From NCBI GenBank assembly GCA_024867545.1, contig JANFNE010000004.1:186001-250000 (forward strand): 64,000 bases of DNA, given 5' to 3'. Source of the stretch: Phytopythium helicoides (taxonomy: Eukaryota; Oomycota; Peronosporomycetes; Pythiales; Pythiaceae). Position numbers and translations under genes: made by a program. The notes beneath the pieces are model-generated. The model made no database searches, was not told where the DNA came from, and was given only the letters and a program-made list of their open reading frames with translations. Positions 41,363 through 52,923 of this stretch are shown one piece after another (positions within the stretch are counted from its first letter, which is position 1; the number at the start of each line of letters is the position of its first letter).

Positions 41363-43522
41363 ATGCCGACTATCTTTTTCATTGTGTTGTGGGTGGTGTT
41401 GTGGGGATTACATGGTCTCTGCGCAGTCTTTCTCACCGCAAAAGCTCGGCTCTACTGGTATTTAGAACACCCTTTCCTAGTCTACTTCGCTGATCTCGTA
41501 GCCCAACCAGAAGGCCGCTACTTCCGGTTGTTTGGTACAGCATTCGGCTTTCTCGGAGGCTGCCATGCAATCGAGTGGCTTCGAATGACGATCGAATCGG
41601 TCCGGATGCACGAACCAACAGTTCCATCCGTCGGAAGTGTGGACGCTTTTATTGGTTGGCTCAAATGCTACATAATACCACACGTGCACCGAGTTACGCG
41701 AACACTCGCCCGTAAATTCACTGATAAGCCACGCTCTAGACGACATTCGTCCAGCACAAGATTCGCATCAAGATCTCTCCAGAGCTCCCAAGAACTGATG
41801 AAGAGAGGGAGCGAGGTATTCAGCATCCACAGCTCAAGGTTCGAAGCCATTTTCGTTTTTCGAGAGATTGTCGTGATTATCTCACAAACCTACCAGTGCT
41901 ACATTTCCAGCTCGCGCATTAGCGAGCCATCGATTCACAACTTGTCCGTTGGCTTGGTTGCTGCCAACTGTTTTACTATCGCGATACTGTACCCGCTTTT
42001 GAGTCGGAATGAGGCGCCGTTCCGTTCGAATACAGCACGGATCTCCTCGTCGTCACATATCTCTATGAGACTTTCATGTCACATTCTTGATGGGATGTGG
42101 ACTTTCGCGTTGAGCGTTGTGCTCCCAGTCGCAATCGCCATGCCATACATTGACAAGTACGACGCAGAGCGTTTCACGTTCTCTGATGACATATTTTATA
42201 GCGATACAAAGTTTACTGAACTTATCCAGATGAGCCAGGCACTTCTTGCTCGGACTTTCATTGACGGGTTGTACAAACTCGTGCCTCATGTGAGCATGTA
42301 TCTTTGTTTACTTGTTATTGCGAGTGTGATGAGAGATAAACAAGCGAAGGCATTAAGAATCGTAGCATCAGTTGACAAAAGTGACACAACCACGCACATC
42401 CGAGTACTCCCTGACAAGACGGTCAAAGTTGATCCGAAACTAAAACTTTCGAGCGGCTTTTTGAATCACGATCTGAAAATTGGTACCTCACCATCCCAGC
42501 CGCCTTTGCCAGGTCGTCGTCATAAAGCAGTGCCTTGTACATCGGGATTACAGCGGAAAGCCATACCAGCAATCTTTATCCTTTTCGCAGTTGCTGTCAT
42601 TGGAATCCATATTCGAGCCATGGTGTCAAACCCCGCGGGGGCAACGGGTGGAGCCTCCGTCAGTCGTATGTGTGCACTGCCGGTGTATCCATGGATTCCC
42701 TCCGGCGCAAGCTGTACAGTCATCATTTACAATTGTTACCGCCACGAGGTCGATACACCACCGGCCGACGTGTTTGATGTACTCGACCCTAGCTTAGTCT
42801 TGATTGTCATTTTCATGCACTGTCCTGGTATCGTCGTTCCACCTTCGATACAAGGGTTCGTCAATCTACATGCCATCGAAATCTACAACAGTACTCTGGT
42901 GGAGTGGAGCGCTGAGGCCGCACTGTCAGACGAGTACCACCCACACATGATCTACTTCACCTTGGCTCTAGTCAACATGACGGAGCTGCCACCAGGGGTA
43001 CTGCAGACGCCATTACCACGAACACTGACAGCAGTCGAGATCTCTAAAACCAACTTGAGTACATTACCAGCAAATCTGCCAGCGGTGTGGAATCATGTTG
43101 AACTAGTGTTCTTGGAACACTCACTGTTTACCGAGGCTCCTCGCGAGTTGTTCTTGCTACCATCGCTGAATAAAGTCTCTTTGATCGACAACCATATCAC
43201 GGCGTTGCCGGATGATTTCTCCGACATTCTCCAAGGAAACGACTACTTCTTGATGCTGCTGTCGTCAAACCCGCTAAGTGCCTTGCCTTCGGACCTGCGG
43301 CCAGATCTGTTTTTCGGTTTTTTGGCTCTGGAGCACACGAATTTGTCGGGGATACCCGATTGGGCGTTTGACAACGTGTACATGACGCTCTACCTGTTCG
43401 GCTCCCCTCTCTGCTCGTTACCAATCGAGAGTCCGGCAGTTGAAGCTGGCTGTTCTGTTCAAGACATCAATACTGACGGGGCTTATCCGCTCTCCCTCGT
43501 AATCGCAAAACGCGAAGTATGA
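41363..43522 (+). CDS. Membrane-LRR family protein, copy B (intact)
   Basis: The ATG at 41363 is chosen because sequence similarity with copy A begins about 30-40 bases upstream of it; the frame is open 60 codons further upstream. The 719-residue product has about seven membrane helices followed by a Cys-capped LRR ectodomain with repeats such as LPPGVL, LSTLPANL, ITALPDDF and LSALPSDL, N-glycosylation sequons (NST, NMT, NLS), and the closing GSPLC...GC...YPLSLVIAKREV tail. It is the only full-length unbroken copy in the window. It is almost identical to copy A up to about residue 660 and then diverges sharply. Function is unknown; no signalling domain is fused. Confidence 0.85.
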   Translation: MPTIFFIVLWVVLWGLHGLCAVFLTAKARLYWYLEHPFLVYFADLVAQPEGRYFRLFGTAFGFLGGCHAIEWLRMTIESVRMHEPTVPSVGSVDAFIGWLKCYIIPHVHRVTRTLARKFTDKPRSRRHSSSTRFASRSLQSSQELMKRGSEVFSIHSSRFEAIFVFREIVVIISQTYQCYISSSRISEPSIHNLSVGLVAANCFTIAILYPLLSRNEAPFRSNTARISSSSHISMRLSCHILDGMWTFALSVVLPVAIAMPYIDKYDAERFTFSDDIFYSDTKFTELIQMSQALLARTFIDGLYKLVPHVSMYLCLLVIASVMRDKQAKALRIVASVDKSDTTTHIRVLPDKTVKVDPKLKLSSGFLNHDLKIGTSPSQPPLPGRRHKAVPCTSGLQRKAIPAIFILFAVAVIGIHIRAMVSNPAGATGGASVSRMCALPVYPWIPSGASCTVIIYNCYRHEVDTPPADVFDVLDPSLVLIVIFMHCPGIVVPPSIQGFVNLHAIEIYNSTLVEWSAEAALSDEYHPHMIYFTLALVNMTELPPGVLQTPLPRTLTAVEISKTNLSTLPANLPAVWNHVELVFLEHSLFTEAPRELFLLPSLNKVSLIDNHITALPDDFSDILQGNDYFLMLLSSNPLSALPSDLRPDLFFGFLALEHTNLSGIPDWAFDNVYMTLYLFGSPLCSLPIESPAVEAGCSVQDINTDGAYPLSLVIAKREV

Positions 43523-43812
43523 AGTAGCACAACAACAAGCTTGGCATTTCTACATGGCGTCGCCTTCACTTGTCGTTCACGTAGTGATGTTTCGGCATTT
43601 CCTGCACCCTGGAAACGCTCCAATTGCGGCTTGAAGGCCTTGAACGCGTGAATTCCATGTGATCCGATAGTGCAAGCTCATGCCCGCAAAATCAAAAATC
43701 CCCTCCATCCGAATACGAAATATCTATAAAGCCGCGGTGGTGGTGGCAACGCGCCACAGACAGCAAAGGTGTAAACCGCCGCCGCCATCCAGGTTTCCCG
43801 CGCGCTCGATCG

Positions 43813-45016
43813 ATGGCTTCGGGCAGGTAAGCGTCGCTCTCTCTCTGCGCTTCCAGGCGGCCGCGTGAGCCCTCGCGGACTCTCCGGGCGGGCTCTCGAC
43901 GTCTCTGCGGTCATTTTGAGGTCTCACACGCTCCGTTCGGCCCCGTGTAGCGACCAGGCGCGGCGCCTGGCGGCCACCGCGGGCGACGACGACTACTTCC
44001 CCTCGTTCCTCACGGCGGCGCCGTCCGCGCCCAAGGCCGACAAGGCCGACAAGGCGCTGGATGGCGCGCGTGCCAAGCGCTTCGAGGCCAACGCGTTCGC
44101 ACAGCAGCCGCGCGTGCGCACGACGTTTGTTGAGAGCCTGGCGATGGACCAGCGCCGCGACGCTCTGCCCAGTCTGGAGGACTCGCCCTTCGCACTGGGC
44201 GGCGCCGACGCCATGGACCGCATGTACGTGCGCAAGCGCAAGCCTTTCAACCCCAGCGAGCTCTCGCCGAGCGCTCCGGTCATGGACGACGACGACGACG
44301 CGCCGCCGCCGCCCACGGTGCGTTGATATGCGACGACGGCTGCGCACTACTGGGGGGATCTAACCAAGTTGGTGGCGTGCAGTCGACGCTGCTGGACCCT
44401 ACTGGATTCTTGGGAGGCAGCGCCGCGGCAGATGCTGAGGAGAAGACCACTGTTTTCCCGTCGCGGCCGGTGTCTGCCGCGGCCGCGAGCTACTCGAGCG
44501 CGGGCTTCTTCCCGAGCGCGAGCGACGCCGAGTGGGGAAGCGACCGGCAGTACTGGATCACGGTCTTTGGCTTCCCAGCGAGCGCGCGCGCGTTCATTCT
44601 GAGCCACTTCCAGACTGTCGGCGAGGTGCTCAACTACTCGTCGGGAGCTGGAAACTGGCTGCACGTGCGCTACTGCACGCGGCTACAGGCCTGAGAAGGC
44701 GCTGAGCTTCGACGGCCAGACGCTCGCCAACGGCTCCGTCATGATTGGCGTCAAGAAGTGCTACCCATCCGAGCTCGACGGCGTGCGCGAGGAGCCTACC
44801 AGCAACCTCTTCACCTCGCTCTCGCGCCGCAACCCCGGCTCCAGGTGCGTGCATATTGCTAACAGCAATACGCCGGTAGAAGGAGACTCATGCTGACGTT
44901 GGTGCATGGTGAGCAGCGAGCTGGAGGTGGACCCGACGGACGACGACATCATGCTGCCCCCTCGGCGGCGACAGGACATTTGCTCTCGTCTGCTGGGCTA
45001 CCTATTTAACTGGTGA
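43813..45016 (+). CDS. NUP35: Nucleoporin Nup35/Nup53-type protein (one frameshift)
   Basis: Four exons fit GT-AG introns: 43813-43826, 43951-44317, 44383-44844, 44917-45016 (introns of 124, 65 and 72 nt). The product starts MASGSDQARR, contains a Nup35-type RRM (YWITVFGFPASARAFILSHF, GNWLHVRYCTRLQA, SVMIGVKKC) and ends in the short amphipathic ICSRLLGYLFNW, as in Nup53 proteins that bind the nuclear envelope. It is a structural subunit of the nuclear pore. An extra base at 44691-44692 (GCC T GAG) makes a stop inside the RRM; removing one base restores the conserved AEKALSF. Because this gene should be essential, a sequence error is as likely as a true mutation. Confidence 0.85.
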
Positions 45017-45331
45017 GCGCCCCTCAAGACCCGTCGGCGCGGACCCTCCATCCCAGCGACGACACCAAATAAGATGAGCAGCTCCTCGAGCTCCATGAGC
45101 TCCTCGCACCCCAAGCAGCCAAAGCAAACGGTCGTAATCGCCGCCGCGGCCGGCGCGGTCGTTCACGCGCCACACCCTCTTAAATAGATATACCCTGTCC
45201 AATCCGATTGGTCCCATTCACGTCCACTATGGGATCTAGCCTGCGAGAGCGCATAACGGCGGCGCGAGAAACGAGCGGCCCGCTTTCTCTCCATCACTTG
45301 AGCTCTCGCCTCGCTCCCCACACAGCTCGCC
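45017..45331. promoter_or_regulatory. Promoter region of the MPC2 gene
   Basis: 315 bp between Nup35 and MPC2. CCAAT and ATTGG face each other at 45199-45211 (3-bp spacer), 121 bp before the ATG, next to an AT-rich TTAAATAGATATA stretch. Regulatory use is inferred. Confidence 0.4.
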
Positions 45332-45794
45332 ATGCTGCCGTCGTTCGTGCCCGCGCTGCAGCAAAAGGTGCTCAGCTATGAGATCGTGGCCGCCAACCCG
45401 AAGCTCGTGGCGCTGCTGAGCCACCCGGCGGGCCCGTTCACCGTGCACTTCTGGGCGCCGACCATCAAGTGGGCCATCACGTTCGCCAACTTGGCCGACA
45501 TGCGTCGCCCTCCCGAGACCATCTCGGTGGCCCAGCAGTCCGCCGTCACGGCCACGGGGCTCATCTGGTCGCGCTACAGCATGGTCGTCACGCCCAAGAA
45601 CTGGAACCTCTTCGCCGTCAACATCTTCATGGCCGGCACGGGGCTCACCCAGTTCTACCGCAAGTTCAGGTGCGGATGCATGGAGGAAGAGCTTGGTGGG
45701 GACAAGGAGGAGGAGGAGGAGAACTGCGTGCTAACCTGTTGGGTGCTGTGCCAGCTACAAGCCCGAGGCCGTCGAGGCCGCCAAGGAGGAGTAG
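45332..45794 (+). CDS. MPC2: Mitochondrial pyruvate carrier subunit 2
   Basis: Two exons, 45332-45669 and 45755-45794, flank an 85-nt intron (GTGCGG...CCAG). The protein of about 125 residues has the MPC2 pattern HFWAPTIKWAITFANLADMRRPPE, an IWSRYS motif, PKNWNLFAVN and GTGLTQFYRKF, with three hydrophobic segments, and ends YKPEAVEAAKEE. It imports pyruvate across the mitochondrial inner membrane together with MPC1. Length and motifs fit the family. Confidence 0.93.
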
Positions 45795-45909
45795 GCGCCT
45801 CGCCCTTGAGCCAGACGTTTTGCGGCCGACACCGGCCGACGCAACTTGTAACTACGTGTCTGTGCTCCTTACGCCTCGTGTTATCATTACGTCGACCTAT
45901 GCGCGCCCG

Positions 45910-45974
45910 TCAGCCGCGATAGCCACCTTGCATCCCGCTGTTCATGTTGCCAGGGTACATGCCATACATCTGTT

Positions 45975-46009
<35 letters not shown>

Positions 46010-47868
46010 TGCATGAAGAACGCTTGTCCTTGAGCTCCGTTTGACGGTGGCTGCATCATCATCCCGCCAGGATACGCGGCGCCACCTCCCATCATCGGGT
46101 TCCCTTGAGGCGGCATCATCATGCCAGGGCTCTGAACAAACATGCCGCCGGGGGTCATCACGGGCTGCGGTGGTCGCACTTGCTGGAATTGCTGCTGCTG
46201 GGGAGCGTTGTAGCCCATCGGGTTCATCCCGCCGTATATCCCACCTGGCATCGCCATTCCGCCCATTGCTTGAGCTGTCTGTTGCTGCTGGATCATTCCA
46301 GACGGAGCCACGGGAGTTGGCATCGCAGCTCCCATTGATGACTGCTGCTGCTGCTGTTGCGGTGCTGCTGCAGGCTTGACCTCGGGCACGTCGTCGAAAG
46401 AAATCATGTTGAGCTTGGCGAACGCGCGCTCCTCGGCCATTCGCCTCTCCTCCTCCTGCTTCTCACGCTCAACCTCGTCCTTGGCAGCGTCGATAGCCAG
46501 CTGAATTTCCTGCAGCCAGTTGCCTCGCTCCGGTTCCGAGCCTGTAGATAGCAAATGACCTCCAGCAACGCCAGGGACAAGCATTCGGAACCCGAACGGA
46601 GCGCTGCGAGGTGCGTCAGCGAAAGTTGCAGCCTCAACCTGCACTTCTTCGTTGACTGGGATGATGATCTGTGGCATGTTGGAGGTCACGCTCTCGTACA
46701 GCAGCAGCGCCTCGGGACGCAAAATGGCGTACAGCTTGGCCCACGCTACACCGCTCTTGTTCCGGTAGAGCGGTCCGCGCAGCACGCTCGTCTTCATCTG
46801 AACAACGGCGTCGACGCTGCAGCCAGCGTACTGCATACCGTTGAGCTGGCGAGCGTCCTTGCTCATGAGTGCTCGCTCTTCGTCTGTCGTGGGCTGGACA
46901 GGCAACGCCGTGGTGGTGGTGGTGCTGGAGGTAGGTGCCGCCGTGGCGTCCTCGTCGAGGTCGACCTGCTCGATCTCGGCCTGCAACTTCATCCACTGCA
47001 CGGGTGTCATGAGCTTGTACTGCCCGCCAAACATCTCGGGCACCGAGTGTGCCGGGATGGCGTAGCGCAGCTCGCTGACGTCCTGCAGCACGCGGATGCG
47101 CTGCTGCGTGCGCTCGCTTGCGAGTTTCGCCAGCAGGTGCGCCAGCGCGCGCGTGACGGCCGTGCCGTTGACCAGGAAGACATAGCGCACGGTCTCCGGG
47201 TACCACTGCTTGGCGACCATGAGCAGGTCGGTGACCATCTTGGCCTCGAGGTTGGCGAGTGCGCAGCCCGCGAGGTCGACGATGAAGACCACGCCCTGCG
47301 CTCCCTTCTCCTCCATGGCCTCGACAGCAAGGTCCAGCATGTACACCAGCAGCCTGCGCGTGTCCTCAAGCGAGCTGGAGCCATCGGCCGCGCCCACACC
47401 CTGGCGCTGCAGCTTGTCGCTCGAGAAACTCGGCCGGAAGTGCCGCAGCTGCAGCAGCACCACGGGGCAGCCCTGCAGGTCGCTCGCGTTCTCCAGAAAG
47501 TGCACGTAGCCCTTCTTGAGCTCCGTCTGGATGGTCAGCAGCCCCACGTGCAGCTCCTCGTAGTGCATCTGATGCCGGAACGCGTGCTTCTCGCGCAGCT
47601 GCAGCGCCGCGCGCATCACGTCGCCGTGGTGGCGCCGCAGCGTGCGCAGCATCTCGGCGTCCGTGAACGCGTCAGGCAGCGCCACGGCGCTCGCCAGCGC
47701 CTGCAGCGCCGTCGGGTTCGCATACTGAGCCATGGGCACGTCCCCCTGGGCCGCCGACGTGCCGCCGCCGCCGTGGAACGACCGCAGATGCCCCGCGCCG
47801 AACTCCATTAGCGACGATGGAGATCTTGATTGTGATGATGATGGCGTCGCTTGGGTGGCTTTCTTCAT
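45910..47868 (-). CDS. CRAL-TRIO (Sec14-like) protein with PH domain
   Basis: The 652-residue product contains a CRAL-TRIO N-terminal helix region (about 60-110), a Sec14-like lipid-binding domain (about 110-290; GVVFIVDLAGCALANLE), a PH-like domain (about 355-480; VLRGPLYRNKSGVAWAKLYAIL), a charged helix (EREKQEEERRMAEERAFAKL) and a Gln/Met/Pro/Gly-rich tail with a run of about 14 Gln. Members bind phosphoinositides or other lipids and act at membranes. The single exon is unbroken. Confidence 0.85.
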
Positions 47869-47995
47869 GATGTGGGGTGGTCCACACGCAGAGTTTCACC
47901 ACGTCAGCCACGTTGAAGTGGACTGGTGGCATCAGGGATGAATGATCAATGGCAAGAGGAGCAAGAGTGGTCTGCACGTGGAGAAGAATGAGCTG

Positions 47996-50237
47996 TCATG
48001 GAAGGCGAAGAGGGGCAACCAGGTCCAGAGGGTACCGACCGCTTGCTCGGGGGTCCCTCGATGAGCAACCTGCTTGGACTGCTGAGTTTTGGTTGGGGAG
48101 GCGACAGATCGGGCTTCCATGCAAGTACAACCCCTCGTCGACGTTCTGGTGGGCCCATGCTGGGAGCACAGTCACATCCGTGTTTTCGAGGGAAAGAAAC
48201 CCAAAAGTGAGGTCTGGTCGGATGCTGTTTGGCAACGACGATATTGGGTTGGAGCACAGAGCAAGGGAGTAGTAGCTATCAATCTTGATAAGGTCGGAGA
48301 AATTCTCGGGAAGCGAAGTGATTCCGTTCCCAATCAACGATAGCTCCGATAACACTGGAATGGAAAGCAGCTCCATCGGGCTATCGACTAAAAGTGAATA
48401 CTCGAGATAAACAAGCTCGACATTAGCCCAGGCTTTCGGTAGTGAAGCTGGTAATGAGCTTAGATTGGTATGGGAGATCTCGATGTCACCCAGCTTCTCT
48501 GGAAATGGAGTTTGAAGGATACCTTGCGGAAGGCCTGTCATATTCACAAGTGCCAAAACGAGAAATATCATGTGGGGATGCAGATCGTTCGTTAGAGCAG
48601 CCTCCGCCCTCCACTCAATTAATGTCGAGTTGAAGATCTCTAGACCAATAAGGCTACCGAAAAAACGAATAGATTCTGGGACGATGAGCTCCGGACAGTG
48701 CGTGAAAAGAACCGTGGAAATTGTCATCGGGTCAACCAAAGAAAAAACATTGTCTGGGGGAGTGCTGACGTTTTGACGATAGCAATTGAATTCAACAACC
48801 GCACAGCTATCGCTTGACGAAAACCACGGATACACAAACTGGCGGCATAACCCCAGTGCACGGAGCTCTTTGGAGTTTGAAAACGTTGCATATAGATGTA
48901 GAGACAACACGGTGATGGCAATAATAATGAAGACAAATGTGACGAAGTACTGCTTGATGCGAATGATATTTCTTCTGTCTCTCTTTTGGTGCAAATTATG
49001 GTGCGGAAAAGGAGATAGCTCATCATAGAGAGCCTCACTGTAGGTGGAGCGTGTATTCGGCTGGGAGCTCCTTGAAATGCTCAATTTTACCGGAGAATCG
49101 TTAATTTCAGCATTGCGCAGCATACTAGCAAGCACCAGCAAGCAAAAGAAAATGTTCAGATGTGGTACGAGCTTGTACACGGCGTCCCAATTGGACCGGA
49201 TAAATATCGCTTGGTTTTCTCGGATCAGGCTGAGGAACTCCGTGTCACTGTACAGGAGCGAACGCGGAAACGTGAACTCGTCCGGATCGTACTGTCGTGC
49301 ATAATGCCAAAACACTAATCCCGGTAGGAGGATACTCGTTCCGACACTCAAAATACAGTCTATCAGAACGCACATCAGCCGCGCAAAAGCTGGAGAAAAG
49401 CTCAAACTCTTTTTGGAACTCTTTCTAGACTTCAATGGCATGATTCTTGGTGGTGGAGACACAGTAGATACGAAGGGCCGCACCGACGGAAAAGATACAA
49501 ACCTAGCTATCCTCTCCCATCGCCTAAGAGCTGGATACAGTAAAGCTGTCGACATGCAATTCAGCACGATGAGGGTGACGAAGACGTGATTGATCCAAAC
49601 GCGAGTAATGAGACGACTGAAGGTGTAGCACTGTATTACTTGAGCACCGATCTCAATGAATTCTCGCAGCGTATAAAGTGTCCGAAAGTGGATACTACGA
49701 ACCCCAAAGATCCCGACGGCATCTTTAACCATTCTGTCTACTCGCGATTGACGCGTGTTTCTCAGGAAGTTTGAGCTCGAGAGTGAAGACAGGCTAATAT
49801 TGCGCCTTCCATCTTTGACGAACCCGTTTGGGTAACTCTTTTAACGCCGTGGCAGTAGATGTACTCAACACTGCTGGCTGCTTCGCTAGAATCGAGGCGA
49901 AAATCAACCCGACATATTCAATCGCATTGAATAATCCAAGAATCCCCAAAACGATACCGAAAGCTTTAAATTGACGACTGTGTGGAGGAGAGATCAGGTC
50001 AGCGTAGTAGCTCAAATAAGGGTGTTCAAGGTACCAATAGAGCTGGCAGCACGAGATTAGGAATACAGCACTGAGTCCATGAAGAACGACGAGGATGATC
50101 CAGTAGACAATAAATGACCGCGTCGTCAGTACCAAAGGCGGAAGCAGCCTCACCCGCTCATTCGTTATTCTACCTCTGCTTCTTTGTGCCGGTGTGGAGA
50201 CCGCTCTCACTGGCAGCACATTCACGGAGTGCACCAT
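47996..50237 (-). pseudogene. Membrane-LRR family protein, copy C (frameshifted)
   Basis: The N-terminal frame starts at 50237 (MVHSVNV) and ends at 49794; the family continues one base out of frame, with the alignable segment NTRQSRVDRM leading into the frame beginning at 49732 and running to 47996. Membrane segments and a Cys-capped LRR ectodomain match copies A, B, D and E (LPPGVL-type repeats; GSPICRLP tail). One single-base shift near 49800 is the only break I see. It is first of three tandem minus-strand copies; copy D starts 308 bp upstream. Confidence 0.78.
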
Positions 50238-50545
50238 TTTGATTTATCTGCAAGCGTCGGACGAGTGCTTCCGAGTATACATGGATGTACAAGTAAAGCT
50301 AAAAATTGCTTTTGAGACAAATAATCATCGATGCAAAGAACTCTCTGTCGAGTAGGTCACACGAAATAATCACTGCTGATCAACTACTCAAAAACACTAA
50401 TCATAGTGTATCTTATCATTACAAGTGGATTATGAGAAGGTCTACGTTGAAGCACACGCATCGAATCGGAGCTATTCCAATCAAGGGGTTTTCTAGACAC
50501 CTCTCTATGTTTCATTTTGCAAGACGCTACTAGATTTTTGAAAGG
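50238..50545. other. Intergenic region between copies C and D
   Basis: 308 bp with no gene. It should hold the promoter of copy C and the 3' end of copy D. Confidence 0.5.
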
Positions 50546-52857
50546 TTACACCTTCCTCGTTGCTACCACTAGCGGCAACGGATATCGCCCATCCACCCTG
50601 CTATCTCTTGACGTGCAACTCGACCCCACTACCGAACTCGAGCTACTCAACAAAGTGTCGCTCGAGCACAGCGGAGTCCCGAACAAATACAAACCCTCAG
50701 TCACACGCTTGTCCACCCAAGTCGGCATTGAGCTCACCCCCGTATTCTCAAGTGACAAGAATCCGAATGTCAGGCCTGGCCGCATAGCCGACGGTAGTGA
50801 CGTAAACGGATTGGAGCACAGGGCCAAGAAGTAGAAATCATCGACCGCGATCAAGTTCGAGAAATCATCAGGAAGAGCCACAATTTCGTTGCCAATGAGC
50901 GACAGCTCGGAGAGTGCCGGAAGAGACACGATCTCAATTGGAATCTCCGTAAGAAGCGAGTGCTCGAGATAGATGAGCTCGACGCCGGCCCAGACGTCAG
51001 GCAGAGACGATGGGAACACAGTGAGGTTTGTATGAGAAAACTCGATGTCGCCCAGCCGCCTTGGAAATGGTTTCTGCAGTACTCCTGGTGGCAGTTCCGT
51101 CATATTGACAAGCGCAAAGAAGAGATAGACCAAGTGCGGATGATGGGTGTCCAAGAGTGCGGCATTGACACTCCACTCTACAATGGTGGAGTTGTAGACC
51201 TCAATTCCGAGCAGGTTCGAGAGTGCTTGTATTGCGGGTGGCATGACAAGAGCCTGGCAGTGCGAAAAGATGATGACGGAGACTGTGCTCGCGTCGAACG
51301 TGTCGAGCATCGTCGAGGGAGGTGTGTCCACCTCGTGTCTGTAGCAGTTGTACTCGACGACGGCACAGCTGTCGCCGGATGCGAACCATGGATAGACTGG
51401 TTGGAGACACATGTTGATCTCGCTGTTGCCAGGGTTGGTACTGCTGCTATCGGCGTTGGTGTCGGAGGTGGTGGAGGTAACGACGCTGCCGGCCGAGTTG
51501 GACAGAGTGGCTCGTAAATGTAGAGTGACGATGCCGGCCCCGAGAATCATGAAAAGAATCGCGATCGTGGATTGCTTGAGTTGAATAGATAATTTTTGTT
51601 TTGGAGCAGTTTTCGTTTGGATTGACTGGAGTAATGATTCCGTGAGTTGATCCATATTATGATCGACCCATTTGAGGTCGCTAGAGTTATTTGAGAGCGT
51701 TAACATCGGAGGACGTGTCGCTATGGACACCAATCGTGCTGTCGGGACAGCTGGAGTTGGCTCCGTACGGGTTCGGAGCACATTTGCTACTACAAGCAAG
51801 CAGAAGTAGATGCTTAGATGAGGCACGAGTTTGAAGCCGACATCCAGCAACGATCTTGCAAAGAGTGCTTGATTTTCGCGAATCATGTTTGTAAACGCGG
51901 TGTCGCTATAGAGTAGAGTTAGGGAGAACGTATAGTTCTCAGCGTCGTACTGATCTGCATACGGCTTGAAGATAGCCACTGGCAGAATCACACTCATGGC
52001 GAAGGTGAGTAAGCAATCAACTACGTGGCACATCAGTCTTGCAAACGAGGGCGATGAGTGCGATGACCCACTGGCAATTGATGAGATTCGTAGTGAAGCC
52101 CGGCGAGAAAGAGATCATATTGGCGAAGTAGTTGGTAAAGTATAGCAACGGAGACGCAGTTAGCGACGACGATAATCACTGAGACCAAGTTGATCCATGG
52201 TCTAGCGATACGAGAGCTGAACAAATAACATTGTACAATCTGGGCAACGATGACGACAATTTCTCGAGCTGAAAAGACAACATCAAATCTCTTGCTTTCA
52301 ATGCTGAGTAGGCCAGCACTCTCCTCAATAATTGACCCAACTTGTCGAGCAACAGAACCTGGCCGTGTGGACCGAGATTTTTTCTCAACCGGCTGTACTG
52401 GGATCTGAACACGATTGCTAGATTTTAAGCGAGCACCAGAAAAATTGTAGAGAGTGACAAGTATCTTGCGCAAGATTCCAGTCGATGGGACTGCGATTCG
52501 ACGAGCTTGAACGGATGCGAAGATGAATCCTAGGAATTCAAGGAAGTTGAAAGCACCCAGAAGAAATAGCAGAACGCCAATTAGTTTGAAGTATCGCTGC
52601 TGTGGTGGTGCTACCAAGTTGGAGTAGTAGCTCAAATAGGGATGCTCAAGATACCAATAGATGCAGCCATTTGCGACAAGAAACATTGCACTACTAGCCC
52701 ATGAACACCAACTACAACAACCCAAAAGCCTGTGAATGATCGTTGTGTGAGTGCTAGCGGCGGTAGGCGGACCTTTGTGTGAACTTGCTTGGCAACATCT
52801 TTTCTTTGGCCGACTCCTTTCCAACTCACAAGGCGCAACCGCGACCCTGGGCACCAT
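50546..52857 (-). pseudogene. Membrane-LRR family protein, copy D (multiple frameshifts)
   Basis: The start at 52857 is chosen because its context (GCACCATTTT on the plus strand) equals that of copy C. The family frame changes near 52788 and again near 52698, the second change compensating the first, then once more near 52080 (LFL to RRAS), after which it is open from 52033 to 50546. The ectodomain (MCLQPVYPWFASGD to the end) is about 95% identical to copy E, whereas the membrane half is much more different. Three one-base shifts indicate a pseudogene. Confidence 0.78.
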
Positions 52858-52923
52858 TTTCAAATTGATTAAATGCGTCAGAAGAAAAAAGCAACCACGG
52901 TTGCTATAATTAGTCATCGATCG

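Noticed and set aside
46555..47811. Plus-strand ORF of 418 codons
   Set aside because: Lies antisense to the CRAL-TRIO/PH gene, has biased His/Arg/Gln composition and no motif; a shadow of a GC-rich coding region.
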